A stretch of 64,000 nucleotides of DNA from Alkalihalobacillus sp. YIM B00296 (GCF_020179385.1 NZ_JAIBLJ010000012.1:1-64000); one strand, 5' to 3'; positions 36,155 to 45,856 are shown, numbered from the stretch's first letter. Numbers and translations are program-made. Notes: a model not told the origin generated them from the sequence alone.

Positions 36155-36501
36155 GTAGAATTTATTTAGGCTACTTACTGATCGATTGTGTGCTAAATAC
36201 TATATTTCCATTCTGACTGGTTATGATTTTTGTTCACTTCTTTCCTGCAATACAAGCTCAAGGAACAAGAGAAACAGCTTATCAAAATTTATAAATGGTT
36301 TCCTTCTACAGGTGTCAGTACATGAAATATTTACACGCATTGTTCTTGTGATTGAATCCGGATAGAGATAATAATCAAGCACTCAATATCTCTTATTGTA
36401 CATTCTCGTAAAATTATCCGTTCAGTTTTAAAAGTCTAATCCCCGCCATATAGAGAAAATTGTCATTACAGATCACTCTGAACGGCTCTCGTTTGGGAGG
36501 G
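36155..36501. other. Intergenic stretch, no gene seen
   Basis: No frame with ribosome site; no strong terminator or repeat recognised between the M24 gene and the convergent kinase-like gene. Confidence 0.4.
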
Positions 36502-37047
36502 TTAGCTTTTCTCTTTACTTAAAGTACTCATAATTTTAGCGTAGAGTTCTTCGAGAGTTCGAGAGCTGTCGAGTTTTAAAACAGGACTCTTTGATATAGC
36601 CATTTGATAGGAGTGTTCCGCATATGTACCTGGCATACTCTTATCTTCTTTTGACCAATATGTTTTGCACCATTCTATAAAATCATTTGTATACTCACCA
36701 TTTTCATCCAGCCACATTTGACTATCGTTTTTTCGTTTGATTTCCCTGTCCCTTAAACGTTTCATGCGGACTTCTTCATTAATTGAAAGAAAAACTAAAA
36801 GGTCACGGTTATTAAAACCTTCAGGACACCACATAAAAATGGAACCAGACACTATATAACTATCGTAAGAACGAATATCACTTTGGTACATCTTAATCCG
36901 TTGCTTAATAGGATTATTTTCCGAGAAAGAATCATCTTTCCAAAGATAGTGATCTGTATCAATCCACTTTATACTTTCCTTTTCACTGATATATTTTGCT
37001 AGTGTGCTTTTGCCAGTTCCCGAGCCACCGATTATTTGGACTTTCAC
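36502..37047 (-). CDS. P-loop NTPase / AAA family kinase-like protein (FlaR-like)
   Basis: I chose GTG 37047 (MKVQIIGGSGTGKSTLAKYI) because AGAGG directly abuts the ATG at 37056. The 181-aa protein has a Walker A GGSGTGKST at residues 6-15, a WIDTDHYLW segment, and LVFLSINEEVRMKRLRDRE as the lid-like Arg helix. This fits small adenylate-kinase-like proteins often named FlaR topology modulators. Target unknown. Standing alone, convergent with the M24 gene. Confidence 0.85.
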   Translation of the reverse strand: MKVQIIGGSGTGKSTLAKYISEKESIKWIDTDHYLWKDDSFSENNPIKQRIKMYQSDIRSYDSYIVSGSIFMWCPEGFNNRDLLVFLSINEEVRMKRLRDREIKRKNDSQMWLDENGEYTNDFIEWCKTYWSKEDKSMPGTYAEHSYQMAISKSPVLKLDSSRTLEELYAKIMSTLSKEKS

Positions 37048-37219
37048 TGAGATCATCCTCTCACAGGTGATTCTAGTTTACATCTTAAATGAAATATGAA
37101 ACAGCCCTGATAGAAAGTAGTTCCTATGCTTAGATTGAAAACCAGCGATTTATGTTTATCACATTAATAGAGCGGGTAAAAATCATATGAACCCAATTCC
37201 AACAGAAAGGATGAGCATT

Positions 37220-37387
37220 ATGGGTAAGAAGACACAGTATCAGCCTATCAGAGGGGATGGGGTACAATTATCAGACGCTCAAGAAGTCCTTTATGCGAAA
37301 GAATTCAAACAAGCAGATATCGCCGGTGGATATCGTAAACCTAGAGTGAAAGAAGCCAAAAGGGAAAATCCTGATCTAAAACAATAA
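37220..37387 (+). CDS. YfhE-like small protein, 55 aa
   Basis: ATG 37220 follows AAAGGATGA. The product starts MGKKTQYQPIRGDG and contains LSDAQEVLYAKEFKQADIAG, which matches the conserved body of the short YfhE family of Bacillus (L...QEV.Y..EFK.ADIAGG). A GYRKPRVKEAKREN tail follows. Role unknown. Confidence 0.7.
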   Translation: MGKKTQYQPIRGDGVQLSDAQEVLYAKEFKQADIAGGYRKPRVKEAKRENPDLKQ

Positions 37388-37748
37388 TAGCATCAACTGA
37401 AAACAGCTCTCATAAGGCTGCTTTTTAAATGTCGCGTTAACAGCAAGATGGTACATCTGTAACTCCTCTGCCTACATTAGAAACCAATAACAGTTATTAT
37501 GGAGCGACGGGTGTTGCTTGTTAGCAATTGATGTTCCAGCAAGTTGAGGTCCAATCCTGTGTAAAAATATTGAAGTTTTTGTAACTTTTATATTTTGATG
37601 GTAATCTTAGGTTTCTATGAAAGTGTATAGAAAATCAATCGAAATAGAACAAATAATAGATAAAAATCCTCCCATAGTCTTTACTTAAGCATTGGTTTAT
37701 CTCCTCCTTATGTGACCAAACTACTAAATTCGTCTCGATTCGATGATA
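37388..37748. other. Intergenic stretch upstream of phoD
   Basis: No gene recognised. A weak hairpin (CAGCTCT...GGCTG) with T-run near 37406-37426 could end the YfhE-like transcript. Confidence 0.4.
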
Positions 37749-37776
37749 TTTAAAATGAAATGACAAATCCTTTACA
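37749..37776 (+). promoter_or_regulatory. Possible Pho box upstream of phoD
   Basis: TTTAAA (37749), ATGACA (37760) and TTTACA (37771) are spaced 11 bp apart, as in PhoP boxes (TTHACA repeats with 11-bp period). It lies about 45-70 bp before the phoD start. Confidence 0.45.
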
Positions 37777-37820
37777 ATCCTTCTCTACAATAATAGATAA
37801 ATGATGAAGGAGGGATAAAA

Positions 37821-39437
37821 GTGACGGATTATCAGGATTTTACCAAGAAGCTTAGCAGGAAAAGTTTTATCAAAACATCAGGCAAGGTGGTCGGTGTGGC
37901 ACTGGGGGCGTCCATCCTCAACGCATTCCCGGTGAATGAGGCAAGCGCAACATCCAATTCATTGCAATATCCATTCACGTTAGGAATTGCATCAGGTGAT
38001 CCGCTACCAGATGGGGTTGTTTTATGGACAAGATTAGCACCAGATCCATTGAATGGTGGCGGAATGTCATCCAACCCCTTTCCGGTTCAGTGGGAAGTCT
38101 CGGTGGATCCAGACTTCAAAAAAGTCATCCAAAGAGGCACAGAGGTTTCAAAACCTTCCCTTGGACATTCTGTTCATGTGGAAGTGAATGGGCTGCAGGC
38201 TGCTACTTGGTATTTCTACCGCTTTAAGGCTGGTGATGAAATCAGCCCCGTTGGAAGGACAAAGACAGCGCCTGCAATCGGTCAAAATGTAGATAAGTTT
38301 ACGTTCGCGTACGCTTCGTGCCAGTATTGGAAAACAGGTTATTTTACAGCCTACCAGCACATGGCGAAAGACGACCTCGACCTTGTCATCCATCTAGGGG
38401 ATTATATTTACGAAGGACGACATGATTCAAGTGGTGTCAGACCTTTTGATAAAGACTTTCCAGAAATCTATACAATAGAAGATTATCGAAACCGCTATGC
38501 GTTATATAAGTTGGACAGCGACTTGCAAGCGGCACATGCCAACCTCCCATGGCTAGTGACGCTTGATGACCATGAAATTGATAACAACTGGGCAGATGAA
38601 GTTCCCCAAGACCCTGATAAACAATCAAAAGAAGACTTTTTGAAGCGAAGGGCGATCGCTTTACAGGCCTATTATGAGCATATGCCGCTCCGCAGATCCT
38701 CATTTCCGGACGGTATCGATATGCAGTTGTACCGACGCCTCTCTTTTGGGAACCTAGTGGAATTCAATGTACTGGATACCCGACAATACCGTGATGATCA
38801 AGCCAACGGGGATGGATGGGACAGCCCTAATGAGGAATCGATGGATCCGAACCGGACACTGCTTGGTGACGAACAAGAACGTTGGCTTTTAGATGGACTT
38901 GCAGCTTCAAGCGCAAAATGGAAAGTCCTTGCCCAACAAGTCTTTTTCGCACGTCGTGATTATGGCTTTGGGCCGGATGCTGAACATTACAGCATGGATG
39001 CATGGGATGGCTATCCAGCAGCACGTCAACGGATCCTTGATTTTATAAAGAGCAAGGACATTTCCAATCCGGTGGTGCTGACCGGTGATGTCCATTCAAG
39101 CTGGGCCAATGAGATCAGAGCAAATTATGATGAACCTGGGTCTGAAAATGTCGGTGTCGAATTTGTAGGGACTTCCATTTCTTCCGGCGGAGACGGATCG
39201 GATGTCCGGGGCAATACTGCTGAAATAATGGCAGAAAATCCACATATCAAATTTTTCAATAATCAGCGTGGTTATGTCCGTTGCACATTGACCCAAGATA
39301 AATGGCAAACCGATTATCAGGTCGTCCCTTATGTATCAAAACCAGGTGCTCCAATCGTCACCCGTGCTTCGTTTGTAGTAGAAGACGGTAAACCGGCCTT
39401 GATAAAGATATTTGATAATGCTGATGTTCCAGTCTAA
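37821..39437 (+). CDS. phoD: PhoD-family alkaline phosphatase/phosphodiesterase
   Basis: The 538-aa protein starts behind GAAGGAGGG. Its signal peptide has the Tat-like motif SRKSFIKTSG (Arg-Lys instead of twin Arg) and ends near ASA. The mature protein carries an N-terminal fibronectin-like part (FTLGIASGDPLPDGVVLWTR) and the metallophosphatase core: FAYASCQ (Cys ligand), LGDYIYEG, TLDDHEIDNNW, VLTGDVHSSWANE. PhoD hydrolyses teichoic acid and phosphodiesters for phosphate scavenging. Length is normal. A possible Pho box precedes it. Confidence 0.94.
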   Translation: MTDYQDFTKKLSRKSFIKTSGKVVGVALGASILNAFPVNEASATSNSLQYPFTLGIASGDPLPDGVVLWTRLAPDPLNGGGMSSNPFPVQWEVSVDPDFKKVIQRGTEVSKPSLGHSVHVEVNGLQAATWYFYRFKAGDEISPVGRTKTAPAIGQNVDKFTFAYASCQYWKTGYFTAYQHMAKDDLDLVIHLGDYIYEGRHDSSGVRPFDKDFPEIYTIEDYRNRYALYKLDSDLQAAHANLPWLVTLDDHEIDNNWADEVPQDPDKQSKEDFLKRRAIALQAYYEHMPLRRSSFPDGIDMQLYRRLSFGNLVEFNVLDTRQYRDDQANGDGWDSPNEESMDPNRTLLGDEQERWLLDGLAASSAKWKVLAQQVFFARRDYGFGPDAEHYSMDAWDGYPAARQRILDFIKSKDISNPVVLTGDVHSSWANEIRANYDEPGSENVGVEFVGTSISSGGDGSDVRGNTAEIMAENPHIKFFNNQRGYVRCTLTQDKWQTDYQVVPYVSKPGAPIVTRASFVVEDGKPALIKIFDNADVPV

Positions 39438-39521
39438 TGTTGTGCTAATGATTGTTTATCTGTTTGGTTACTAGGTTTTAAGAACTCATCATTCTCATTT
39501 AATGGAATTAAAAAGAACTGG

Positions 39522-39568
39522 TAGGGATTGTAGGAGTAACGCATCTTCCAACAATCCCTATAACTTTT
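39522..39568 (+). terminator. Terminator of phoD
   Basis: TAGGGATTGT (39522-39531) and ACAATCCCTA (39551-39560) form a 10-bp stem, followed by AACTTTTG. Confidence 0.8.
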
Positions 39569-39715
39569 GATTTTAGGTACAAAAGCTTTGGTTTCTTCGA
39601 TTATTCAATTAAATTAAAAAATTTTAAGGGTGTAATACAGCGAAAGTGATGGCACAATAGCTATCGAAGGACGATTTATTGAACTTCAATTGTGTTGACT
39701 ACTCGAAGTTAACAA

Positions 39716-39736
39716 GTTACTCCAGAATAGGGCGTG
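39716..39736. repeat. Short dispersed repeat, copy 2 (TTACTCCAGAATAGGGC)
   Basis: GTTACTCCAGAATAGGGC shares GTTACTCCAGAA with 6270 and TCCAGAA.AGGG with 41257. No other structure recognised in 39569-39786. Confidence 0.4.
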
Positions 39737-39786
39737 TAAGTTAAATAACAAAATAGGAGCAAATGACCTAGGGTCCTATTCCACTA

Positions 39787-39930
39787 TCAGTTACCAATCA
39801 ACTTTTTCTTAAATACTTGTTGTGACTTAATATTTTCGAAACCTATTTTGGAATAAAATTCAAAAGCTACACTCTGACTTATCCATATACATAAAGCTGC
39901 TAGAACTTGTGCTCGATTTTTAACTGGTTC
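39787..39930 (-). pseudogene. GNAT acetyltransferase C-terminal remnant
   Basis: From about 39930 to TGA 39787-39789 the minus strand reads VKNRAQVLAALCIWISQSVA, then FEFYSKIGFENIKSQ, the final helix and strand of a GNAT fold (usually ...A..FYEK.GF). No start codon or acetyl-CoA motif precedes it. Confidence 0.55.
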
Positions 39931-40072
39931 GTTGCGGCAGAAACTATGTTTCCTTAGACGCCAACAACCCTTCCAGGGGTAAGAAAACGATTCTGGATTT
40001 CAGGGGCTAATAAAGAAAATAAAACTAAAAGTCAAGAATTAGATGTTAAATGACAATAAAATTCTTCCATAA

Positions 40073-40106
40073 AAGGGGGCGTTTCTGTAGCAAGAAACGC
40101 CCCCTT
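40073..40106. terminator. Strong G+C-rich terminator hairpin
   Basis: AAGGGGGCGTTTCT (40073-40086) and AGAAACGCCCCCTT (40093-40106) form a perfect 14-bp stem; CTTT follows on the plus strand and A/T on the other. Confidence 0.85.
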
Positions 40107-40272
40107 CTTTATGTATCGGGCCAGATTGTTTAGTTTAGTAAAGGAAGGAATTATTAGAAAGTGAAATGAAGCTCTTAGCAATTCAATTCACTGGCATCTA
40201 GTTAAACATGTATTTATTAATTATTGGTAAAATAATGAAGACTTTTTAAATTAACCAATGGGGGATTGTATT

Positions 40273-41178
40273 GTGAAATCCATAAAGGTTTATCATTATG
40301 ATGCGTTTAATAAAGAACCAAATAAAGGGAATCCAGCTGGAGTAGTTTTAAACGGAGATGACCTAACCGAAAAAGAAATGCAAGAAATAGCTTTCAGAGT
40401 AGGATTTAATGAGACTGCGTTTCCAGTTAAATCAGAAGCAGCTGATCTAAGAATACGTTTTTTTACACCAGGGCACGAAATGAACTTATGTGGTCACGCA
40501 ACAATGGCAACTGTTTATGCGTTGAAAACAAAAGGGCTATTGGGGGATAAAACGGATATTTTAATTGAAACGAGGGCAGGGGTTTTGCCAATAAAAATTA
40601 AATCAACTATTGAAAGTGAAATATTTATAACAATGAAACAGGCTCCACCCCAATTTAAAGAATTCATTGGTTCAAAAGAAGATTTAGCTAATTCGATAGG
40701 ATTAAAAGAATCAGATATTCATGACGACTTACCGATTCTATATGGAAGTACAGGTACTTGGACACTATTAATCCCAATAAAAGAACTTAATGCTTTTACA
40801 AAAATGAAACCAAATAATAAGGAATTCCCTGCTATTTTGAAGGAAATGCCCAAATCGTCTATTCATCCTTTTTGTATGGAGACCTATGATACTAATGCTG
40901 AAATGCACGCTAGACACTTTTCTTCACCATTCTCGGGGACAATTGAAGATGCAGTTACGGGAACTGCTTCGGGGGTAATGGGAGCATTTTTTGCTAAATA
41001 CATAAAGAACAACAATTTTGAAGAGTCTCTAAATCTGATAGTTGAGCAAGGTCATGAAATTCAAAAAGATGGTCGGGTTATGGTGCGGATATCGAAAAAA
41101 AGTGAATCTTATGATGTTGAAATTACTGGGAATGCAGTTCATGTTAAAGATTTCGATGTTTGTTTGGAAGATGAATAA
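40273..41178 (+). CDS. PhzF-family isomerase-like protein, copy 2
   Basis: GTG 40273 follows TGGGGGAT and gives 301 aa. Motifs: [19 protein letters not shown], the catalytic Glu region [30 protein letters not shown] and [17 protein letters not shown]. It shows the same fold as the copy at 27147 but with a different subclass of motifs (GNPAGV and LCGHAT versus GNQLAV and MAGHPT). Function unknown. Monocistronic. Confidence 0.92.
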   Translation: MKSIKVYHYDAFNKEPNKGNPAGVVLNGDDLTEKEMQEIAFRVGFNETAFPVKSEAADLRIRFFTPGHEMNLCGHATMATVYALKTKGLLGDKTDILIETRAGVLPIKIKSTIESEIFITMKQAPPQFKEFIGSKEDLANSIGLKESDIHDDLPILYGSTGTWTLLIPIKELNAFTKMKPNNKEFPAILKEMPKSSIHPFCMETYDTNAEMHARHFSSPFSGTIEDAVTGTASGVMGAFFAKYIKNNNFEESLNLIVEQGHEIQKDGRVMVRISKKSESYDVEITGNAVHVKDFDVCLEDE

Positions 41179-41256
41179 AGCTACTCAACGAACGGGTACT
41201 AATGCTCAATAAGAACGTACCAGCTGTAACAGTCTTTGACTAATAAAAGCATATTA

Positions 41257-41277
41257 GTTATTCCAGAACAGGGGCCA
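41257..41277. repeat. Short dispersed repeat, copy 3, followed by a relative of the 52-bp repeat
   Basis: GTTATTCCAGAACAGGGGCC resembles the repeats at 6270 and 39716. Just after it, 41294-41330 (ACATAAGACCCT...GTTAAAAAC) resembles one unit of the tandem repeat at 16560. Confidence 0.4.
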
Positions 41278-41386
41278 TTTAATTGAGTAAAGGGTTACAT
41301 AAGACCCTACTTCGTTAAAAACAGCGGTCTTGGGGCTCGATGATTTATAAACCAATCCTATGAAAAACAATAAATTGTAACCAGAT

Positions 41387-41413
41387 GAAACCCTTTGTCG
41401 TCTAAGGGGTTTT
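41387..41413 (+). terminator. Short terminator-like hairpin
   Basis: AAACCC (41388-41393) pairs with GGGTTT (41407-41412) followed by TTG; it lies between phzF copy 2 and the cyclase gene. Confidence 0.55.
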
Positions 41414-41558
41414 GTGATGAGGAGCTTCTGTTAAGATTTTTTAAATAGATGCATATTCTTTATACATTTATTTAATACAAAGGAGAATATAGGAATATGT
41501 TAAAATTTTCTCGTATGAATTATTTATAGGTACTGTAAAGGGAGAGTGAATATGCAAT

Positions 41559-42224
41559 ATGAAGAATAAAGCTTATATTGATTTAAGCCATACTATTGAA
41601 GATGGTCTTATAACTTACAAAGGACTTCCTGCTCCAATAATCTGTGATTATCTAAGTCGCGAAGAATCTCGAAAACATTATGAAAAAGGGACAGAATTTC
41701 AAATTGGAAAAATAGAAATGGTCTCTAATACGGGAACTTATGTTGATGTTCCATTCCATAGATACCCTGATGGTAAAGACCTTTCAAAAACGACCATTGA
41801 TAAAATGGCTGGCTTAGAAGGGGTTATTGTTCATGTGGATGAAAACAACAAAGAAATTGATGAAGAATTATTTTATGACCTTGATATAGAAGGAAAAGCT
41901 GTTTTAATTCATACAGGTTGGGACAAACATTGGAATACAGATCAGTATTTTGAAAACCATCCCTATTTAACCGAGAAAGTAGCAAAATATTTAGCAAATA
42001 AGCAAGCTGCATTAGTTGGGATTGATTCTGTAAATATAGATGACACATCAGGAAAAGCTCGCCCCGTACATACCATTTTACTGGGGAAAGAAATACTAAT
42101 TGTTGAACACTTGTGCAATTTAAATGAACTCTTAAATAAAGACTTCTTGTTTTATGCCGTATCTCCCAAAATTAAAGGATTTGGAACTTTTCCTGTTCGG
42201 GCTTTTGCGGAAATATTAAACTAA
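41559..42224 (+). CDS. Cyclase family (kynurenine formamidase-like) hydrolase
   Basis: The 221-aa protein belongs to the cyclase family (PF04199): YIDLSHTIEDGL at the N-terminus, SNTGTYVDVPFHRYPDGKD in the metal site region, and LIHTGWDKHW. The family signature HxGTHxDxPxH here reads NTGTYVDVPFH, so two metal-ligand histidines are replaced (Asn and Tyr) while Asp and the last His remain. Related enzymes hydrolyse N-formyl kynurenine and similar amides. Monocistronic; substrate unknown. Confidence 0.88.
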   Translation: MKNKAYIDLSHTIEDGLITYKGLPAPIICDYLSREESRKHYEKGTEFQIGKIEMVSNTGTYVDVPFHRYPDGKDLSKTTIDKMAGLEGVIVHVDENNKEIDEELFYDLDIEGKAVLIHTGWDKHWNTDQYFENHPYLTEKVAKYLANKQAALVGIDSVNIDDTSGKARPVHTILLGKEILIVEHLCNLNELLNKDFLFYAVSPKIKGFGTFPVRAFAEILN

Positions 42225-42262
42225 ATAATGTTAAGTATGTAGTAGAGTTGTAGAAAATAAAA

Positions 42263-42800
42263 TCAAACGTAATATATTTTGCTTATTCTACAATCGGGCA
42301 CTTTAATAGAATAACAATCCTCTAAATAAACAAATTGGCGTACTGCTTTTGTAATAGGGTACGCCATTATTATCATGTTTCTACGTCTAAGATAAGGTAT
42401 TATCCTCTTAAAACTCTGAATGATTCTCTTGCTTTTCTTGCAAACTGTAGTGGGAGGTTCAATAGATTCCAAGTGTATATACATTGCACGTGGTTCCTCA
42501 AATAACCAGTGATTATGAATTGCAGTAACGATAATGTCCCGTTTACGAAGTTCTGTCAATAAAGGATTGACTTCTTCTTAAATAGGGCTGTTTCTCCTAA
42601 ATTCAAGGCGTTACCTTTTCTATCTAAATTTTCAAACGTAAAAAATTCAGGAACGACTAATGGAGATCGTGTTTCGCGCCCAAGGATCGTAAAGTTGATT
42701 CTTCGAAACCTTTGAACCAGACAGACATCATTTTCGTCAAGGCTTCCATTTCCATCAAGTATTCTAGCAAATTTCTGGGACAGTCTTCTTAAATTTTCCT
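42263..42800 (-). pseudogene. DUF1259 (LpqO-like) protein pseudogene
   Basis: From about 42800 the minus strand reads FARILDGNGSLDENDVCLVQ, then ILGRETRSPLVVPEFFTFEN and KGNALNLGETALF in one frame. After a frameshift near 42575 it continues TELRKRDIIVTAIHNHWLFE in the frame ending at 42263. The motif HNHWLF.EPR is characteristic of DUF1259. Start region is not intact. Function of the family unknown. Confidence 0.75.
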
Positions 42801-43082
42801 AATTCATTGGTTGGCGCCTTTCTAATAAGTAATAGAGTTTTGGTTAGTGAAAACTGTCAGATATTGTGCTCTCTACTATATATACACTAGTTTTAAAAAT
42901 TTCTAGCATTAGGAAATTCAAATAAAGGGTATCTAAACAATTAATTAATCGGGAAGAAAAATCAATAGAATGATTGGGAGAGACACAATTCATATTTGGA
43001 AAAAAATACAGAAAAACCATCTATCAATTTTACAAATAGACGGTTTTATGAGTGCTTTTATCATCAGGTTAAAATGTTCCAG

Positions 43083-43469
43083 TCAGTCGATACTTGTTCT
43101 GCCACTGTATGAATGTTCATGTGGCGGCATTCCATCTACCGTGGTTTCACCTTCAAACTCGTGGATGTGTCCACCTCCCTGAACTGGAATAGCCGGTCCG
43201 GTAACCCCTATTATTTCATGTCGATGCCCATCATCCAAGGTTGTAATCGTATAAAATCGATGGGAATGTTGTACTCCACTCGGTGCAGGTTCTGTCGTCC
43301 CCTCATATCCGTGGCGGTGTCCAACGTCAAAAGAGGTAACACCTCCAAACTCGTGAACATGGACAGGCCTACCCTCCCAGTGAGTCAGATATAAAGCATG
43401 CGAATGTTCCGATTCAGAATCACTTCCGCCATACTCATAAACAAACCCTGCTACAGGTATCTTCTTCAA
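43083..43469 (-). CDS. ymaF: YmaF-family histidine-rich repeat protein
   Basis: TTG 43469 follows GGGGGG and gives 128 aa. The protein consists of repeats with paired histidines: HSHALYLTHWEG / HVHEFGGVTSFDVGHRHGYEGTT / HSHRFYTITTLDDGHRHEII / HIHEFEGETTVDGMPPHEHSY. This matches YmaF of Bacillus. HxH pairs at a regular spacing suggest metal binding, but no function has been shown to my knowledge. No signal peptide. Flanked by a DUF1259 relic. Confidence 0.88.
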   Translation of the reverse strand: MKKIPVAGFVYEYGGSDSESEHSHALYLTHWEGRPVHVHEFGGVTSFDVGHRHGYEGTTEPAPSGVQHSHRFYTITTLDDGHRHEIIGVTGPAIPVQGGGHIHEFEGETTVDGMPPHEHSYSGRTSID

Positions 43470-43800
43470 CAGAATCCCCCCATTGATCAATTGCAATAAT
43501 TGTATGAATCAAATCGAATAAACTTTCCATAAAAATGTCTATCCTTGGTTATTTAACATGTCCATTACATCTTTATCAAACGCAATTGGAGCTGAATTTT
43601 ACTGTGTTGCCATTGTTGAACAACCAGGTAGACGTTTTAAATTAGGAGAGCATCTTTTAACCTAGGGACCATGAAAAAGAGGAGTTTTCAAGAATTAAAT
43701 TGAATTCCTAAGTTATTCCGTGAATATCTGGTTATGGAATTAAAGAGGAAACCATTTGGGGGGAGTATAATTGTTACTTGACTTAAAAGGTGATTCAAAC
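43470..43800. other. Intergenic stretch, possible relic frame only
   Basis: A 35-codon plus-strand frame starting near 43558 (ending GRRFKLGEHLLT) has no ribosome site; probably a relic. Nothing else recognised. Confidence 0.35.
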
Positions 43801-44289
43801 ATGGACCCAACTGTAGGAATGTTCTACTCTGCTGGAAAAGAAAATTTTCAAAGGTTGAACGCTATTACTTCTGGAATGTCACAACAGGAAGTAGATTATC
43901 ATGGCCCAGAAGGAAAGTTTAATAGCACCGGCCAATTAATAAAACATTTAAGTTATGTGGACCTCCTTTGGGTCTATCGCATAAAAGGTGAACCTTTACA
44001 ACATGCGTTGGAGGAGAAATACGGACCTATGCTGGATAGGAACAATCAGCTTCCAAATATAAAAAATGTCCCGCTGCAAGAGCTTTTAAATGATTATAAG
44101 AAAGTATTTGTTATGTTTAAATCGGAATGTTCCCATTTAACTGAACGTGATTTAGATAGAATTGTCGTTTATGAGGATGGAAAGAAAGCAACCATTCGCT
44201 GGGGTATATGGCATATGGCTGACCATAGCCGGTACCATCAAGCTCATATTAATCAATTGCGAAAATGGTATAGGGAATGCATTGAATAA
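43801..44289 (+). CDS. DinB-family protein
   Basis: ATG 43801 follows AAAAGGTGAT and gives 162 aa. It is a four-helix DinB/YfiT-like protein with the metal-site histidines in QLIKHLSYVDLLWVYR and in the C-terminal WHMADHSRYHQAHINQLR. Such proteins are often thiol-dependent transferases or of unknown function. It is followed by an alpha/beta hydrolase gene 51 bp downstream on the same strand. Confidence 0.88.
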   Translation: MDPTVGMFYSAGKENFQRLNAITSGMSQQEVDYHGPEGKFNSTGQLIKHLSYVDLLWVYRIKGEPLQHALEEKYGPMLDRNNQLPNIKNVPLQELLNDYKKVFVMFKSECSHLTERDLDRIVVYEDGKKATIRWGIWHMADHSRYHQAHINQLRKWYRECIE

Positions 44290-44340
44290 AGCAGGACTTG
44301 GTATAAATGAAAGGTAAAGAATCAGAAGGGAGTATACGGT

Positions 44341-44892
44341 ATGAGGAAGCATGTGTTATTCATACATAGTGCAGGAACTCAAGGTCTTCACCATGGAAGC
44401 AGCGACCTGGCTGCATATCTACAAGATGCTTTAGGTGATGAGTATAACGTATTATACCCCGAGATGCCTAATCCAGAAAATCCTGAGTATATGCTTTGGA
44501 AAGGTCAGATTAAAAAAGAACTCTCTACATTGGATGGTGAGGTGATTTTAATCGGTCATTCTTTAGGCGGTTCAGTTTTGCTGAAATATCTTTCGGAAGA
44601 ATCTTGCAAACTACCCATCTTGGGATTATTTTTGATTGCAGCTCCATTCTGGGGCAAAGACGGGGACTGGCAAGTTAAAGAATATACACTGCAAGAAGAT
44701 TTTGTTTCCAAGCTCCCTCAGATATCGCACATTTTCCTTTACCAAAGCCGGGATGATGAAATCGTACCTTTTTCTCACCTTGGCCATTACGGAGAAAATC
44801 TTCCACAGGCAATTGCCCGGGAACTCGACGGCCATGGGCATTATTTCAACTATGGGGTACCTGAAGTTATTGGAGATATAAAAGGAATTTAA
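44341..44892 (+). CDS. Alpha/beta hydrolase, RBBP9/YdeN-like
   Basis: The 183-aa protein begins MRKHVLFIHSAGTQGLHHGS and has the nucleophile elbow LIGHSLGGSVLL (Ser at about 77), an Asp in YQSRDDEIVPF and His in ELDGHGHYFN, a complete Ser-Asp-His set. Small size and layout match the RBBP9/YdeN serine hydrolase group. Substrate unknown. Probably co-transcribed with the DinB-family gene. Confidence 0.88.
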   Translation: MRKHVLFIHSAGTQGLHHGSSDLAAYLQDALGDEYNVLYPEMPNPENPEYMLWKGQIKKELSTLDGEVILIGHSLGGSVLLKYLSEESCKLPILGLFLIAAPFWGKDGDWQVKEYTLQEDFVSKLPQISHIFLYQSRDDEIVPFSHLGHYGENLPQAIARELDGHGHYFNYGVPEVIGDIKGI

Positions 44893-44987
44893 AAAAGCTT
44901 TTTTAACTGTTCCTTTTCTAGACATTTAATCCTCCAATTTTTAATAAAAGACGCATTCCTTTTTATTTAATGAATTTTGAGGAGGGA

Positions 44988-45290
44988 ATGAGGAATCCAA
45001 TTGAAAACAAAGTCGATACGATTTTCATTCATGCCACAGTTTTAGAAAGATCCGTACAAACAGTAAACTTTTAGGTATAGATGTTGGTAGTGTTGGAATA
45101 AAAGGCCCTTTTTTTACATTTGAAATGGGCACGGACGACCTGGATTGACGTTAGACGATCATTGTTTAGAGGAGGAGTATGAATTCATACAATCCAATCA
45201 GCCATTATTCAAACTAAGGAGATCCAATTGAGTGGCAATACAATTCGGTTGAGTTACGGAAGATTTATAGTGAAACATTCCGTATAAATT
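44988..45290 (+). pseudogene. VOC/glyoxalase-family protein pseudogene
   Basis: Behind GAGGAGG the first frame reads MRNPIENKVDTIFIHATVLE RSVQ and then stops. Later pieces in other frames read LGIDVGSVGIKGPFFTFEMG, then LTLDDHCLEEEYEFIQSNQP. These follow the order of a VOC (glyoxalase/bleomycin resistance) protein: first strand, FFTFEMGTD and LTLDDH. Several frameshifts or deletions; no functional product. Confidence 0.65.
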
Positions 45291-45362
45291 AAGCTGGACC
45301 CAAAAAATTATCCTAAAGCTTCTTTTTAAAAGACTGGATATTTCCAAGATAGGAGGATTTAA

Positions 45363-45765
45363 ATGTCGTACAAACACACTTTTATCACAATTTCAGAGGA
45401 CTCAAGTGCCAGTAGCGGTTTAGTGCCAACACCAAGAAACGGAAAACCAACGATCGCATCCATTGAATATGACTTGATCAAAAATAATCCCTATAAATAC
45501 TCAAGAAGATGTACAGTTTAAAACTTATCTGATCAAGAACCAAATTGAAACAGAACCCAATATTGATGAACTCCGCGAACAATTCTTTTCAAAACCTAAA
45601 GCATGTTTCAGGGCTTCCCCTCTAGTAAAGAAATATGGGTGGGGGATCCATTATGATGATGAAGGGAAAGTGGCATTAGTAGATGTAAACAGTAATGAGT
45701 ATTCTCAATTTCTCAAGGTGGATAACCTTAAAATAGTAAAAGGTATGCGCTCGAAAAGAAAATGA
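45363..45765 (+). pseudogene. DUF6157 protein, frameshifted
   Basis: ATG 45363 behind AGGAGG encodes MSYKHTFITISEDSSASSGL, then VPTPRNGKPTIASIEYDLI and KNNPYKY before the frame fails. From about 45496 another frame continues TQEDVQFKTYLIKNQIETEP and FFSKPKACFRASPLVKKYGW to TGA 45763. Loss of the dinucleotide AC in TACACTCAA would explain the break. The family is about 130 aa; function unknown. Confidence 0.8.
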
Positions 45766-45808
45766 GGCTGATCATCGAAAATTTTTATCGTTTAGTTAGA
45801 AGGAAAAC

Positions 45809-45856
45809 AAAGGGCTGTCCTATAAGTGTCTGGCACTTTATTTGGACAGCCTCTTA
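45809..45856. repeat. Hairpin repeat, copy C (short form), between convergent gene ends
   Basis: AGGGCTGTCC (45811-45820) pairs with GGACAGCCTCT (45844-45854); inside, AAGTG pairs with CACTT. It is a shortened relative of copies A and B, located between the DUF6157 relic and the nuclease gene, which converge here. Confidence 0.8.
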
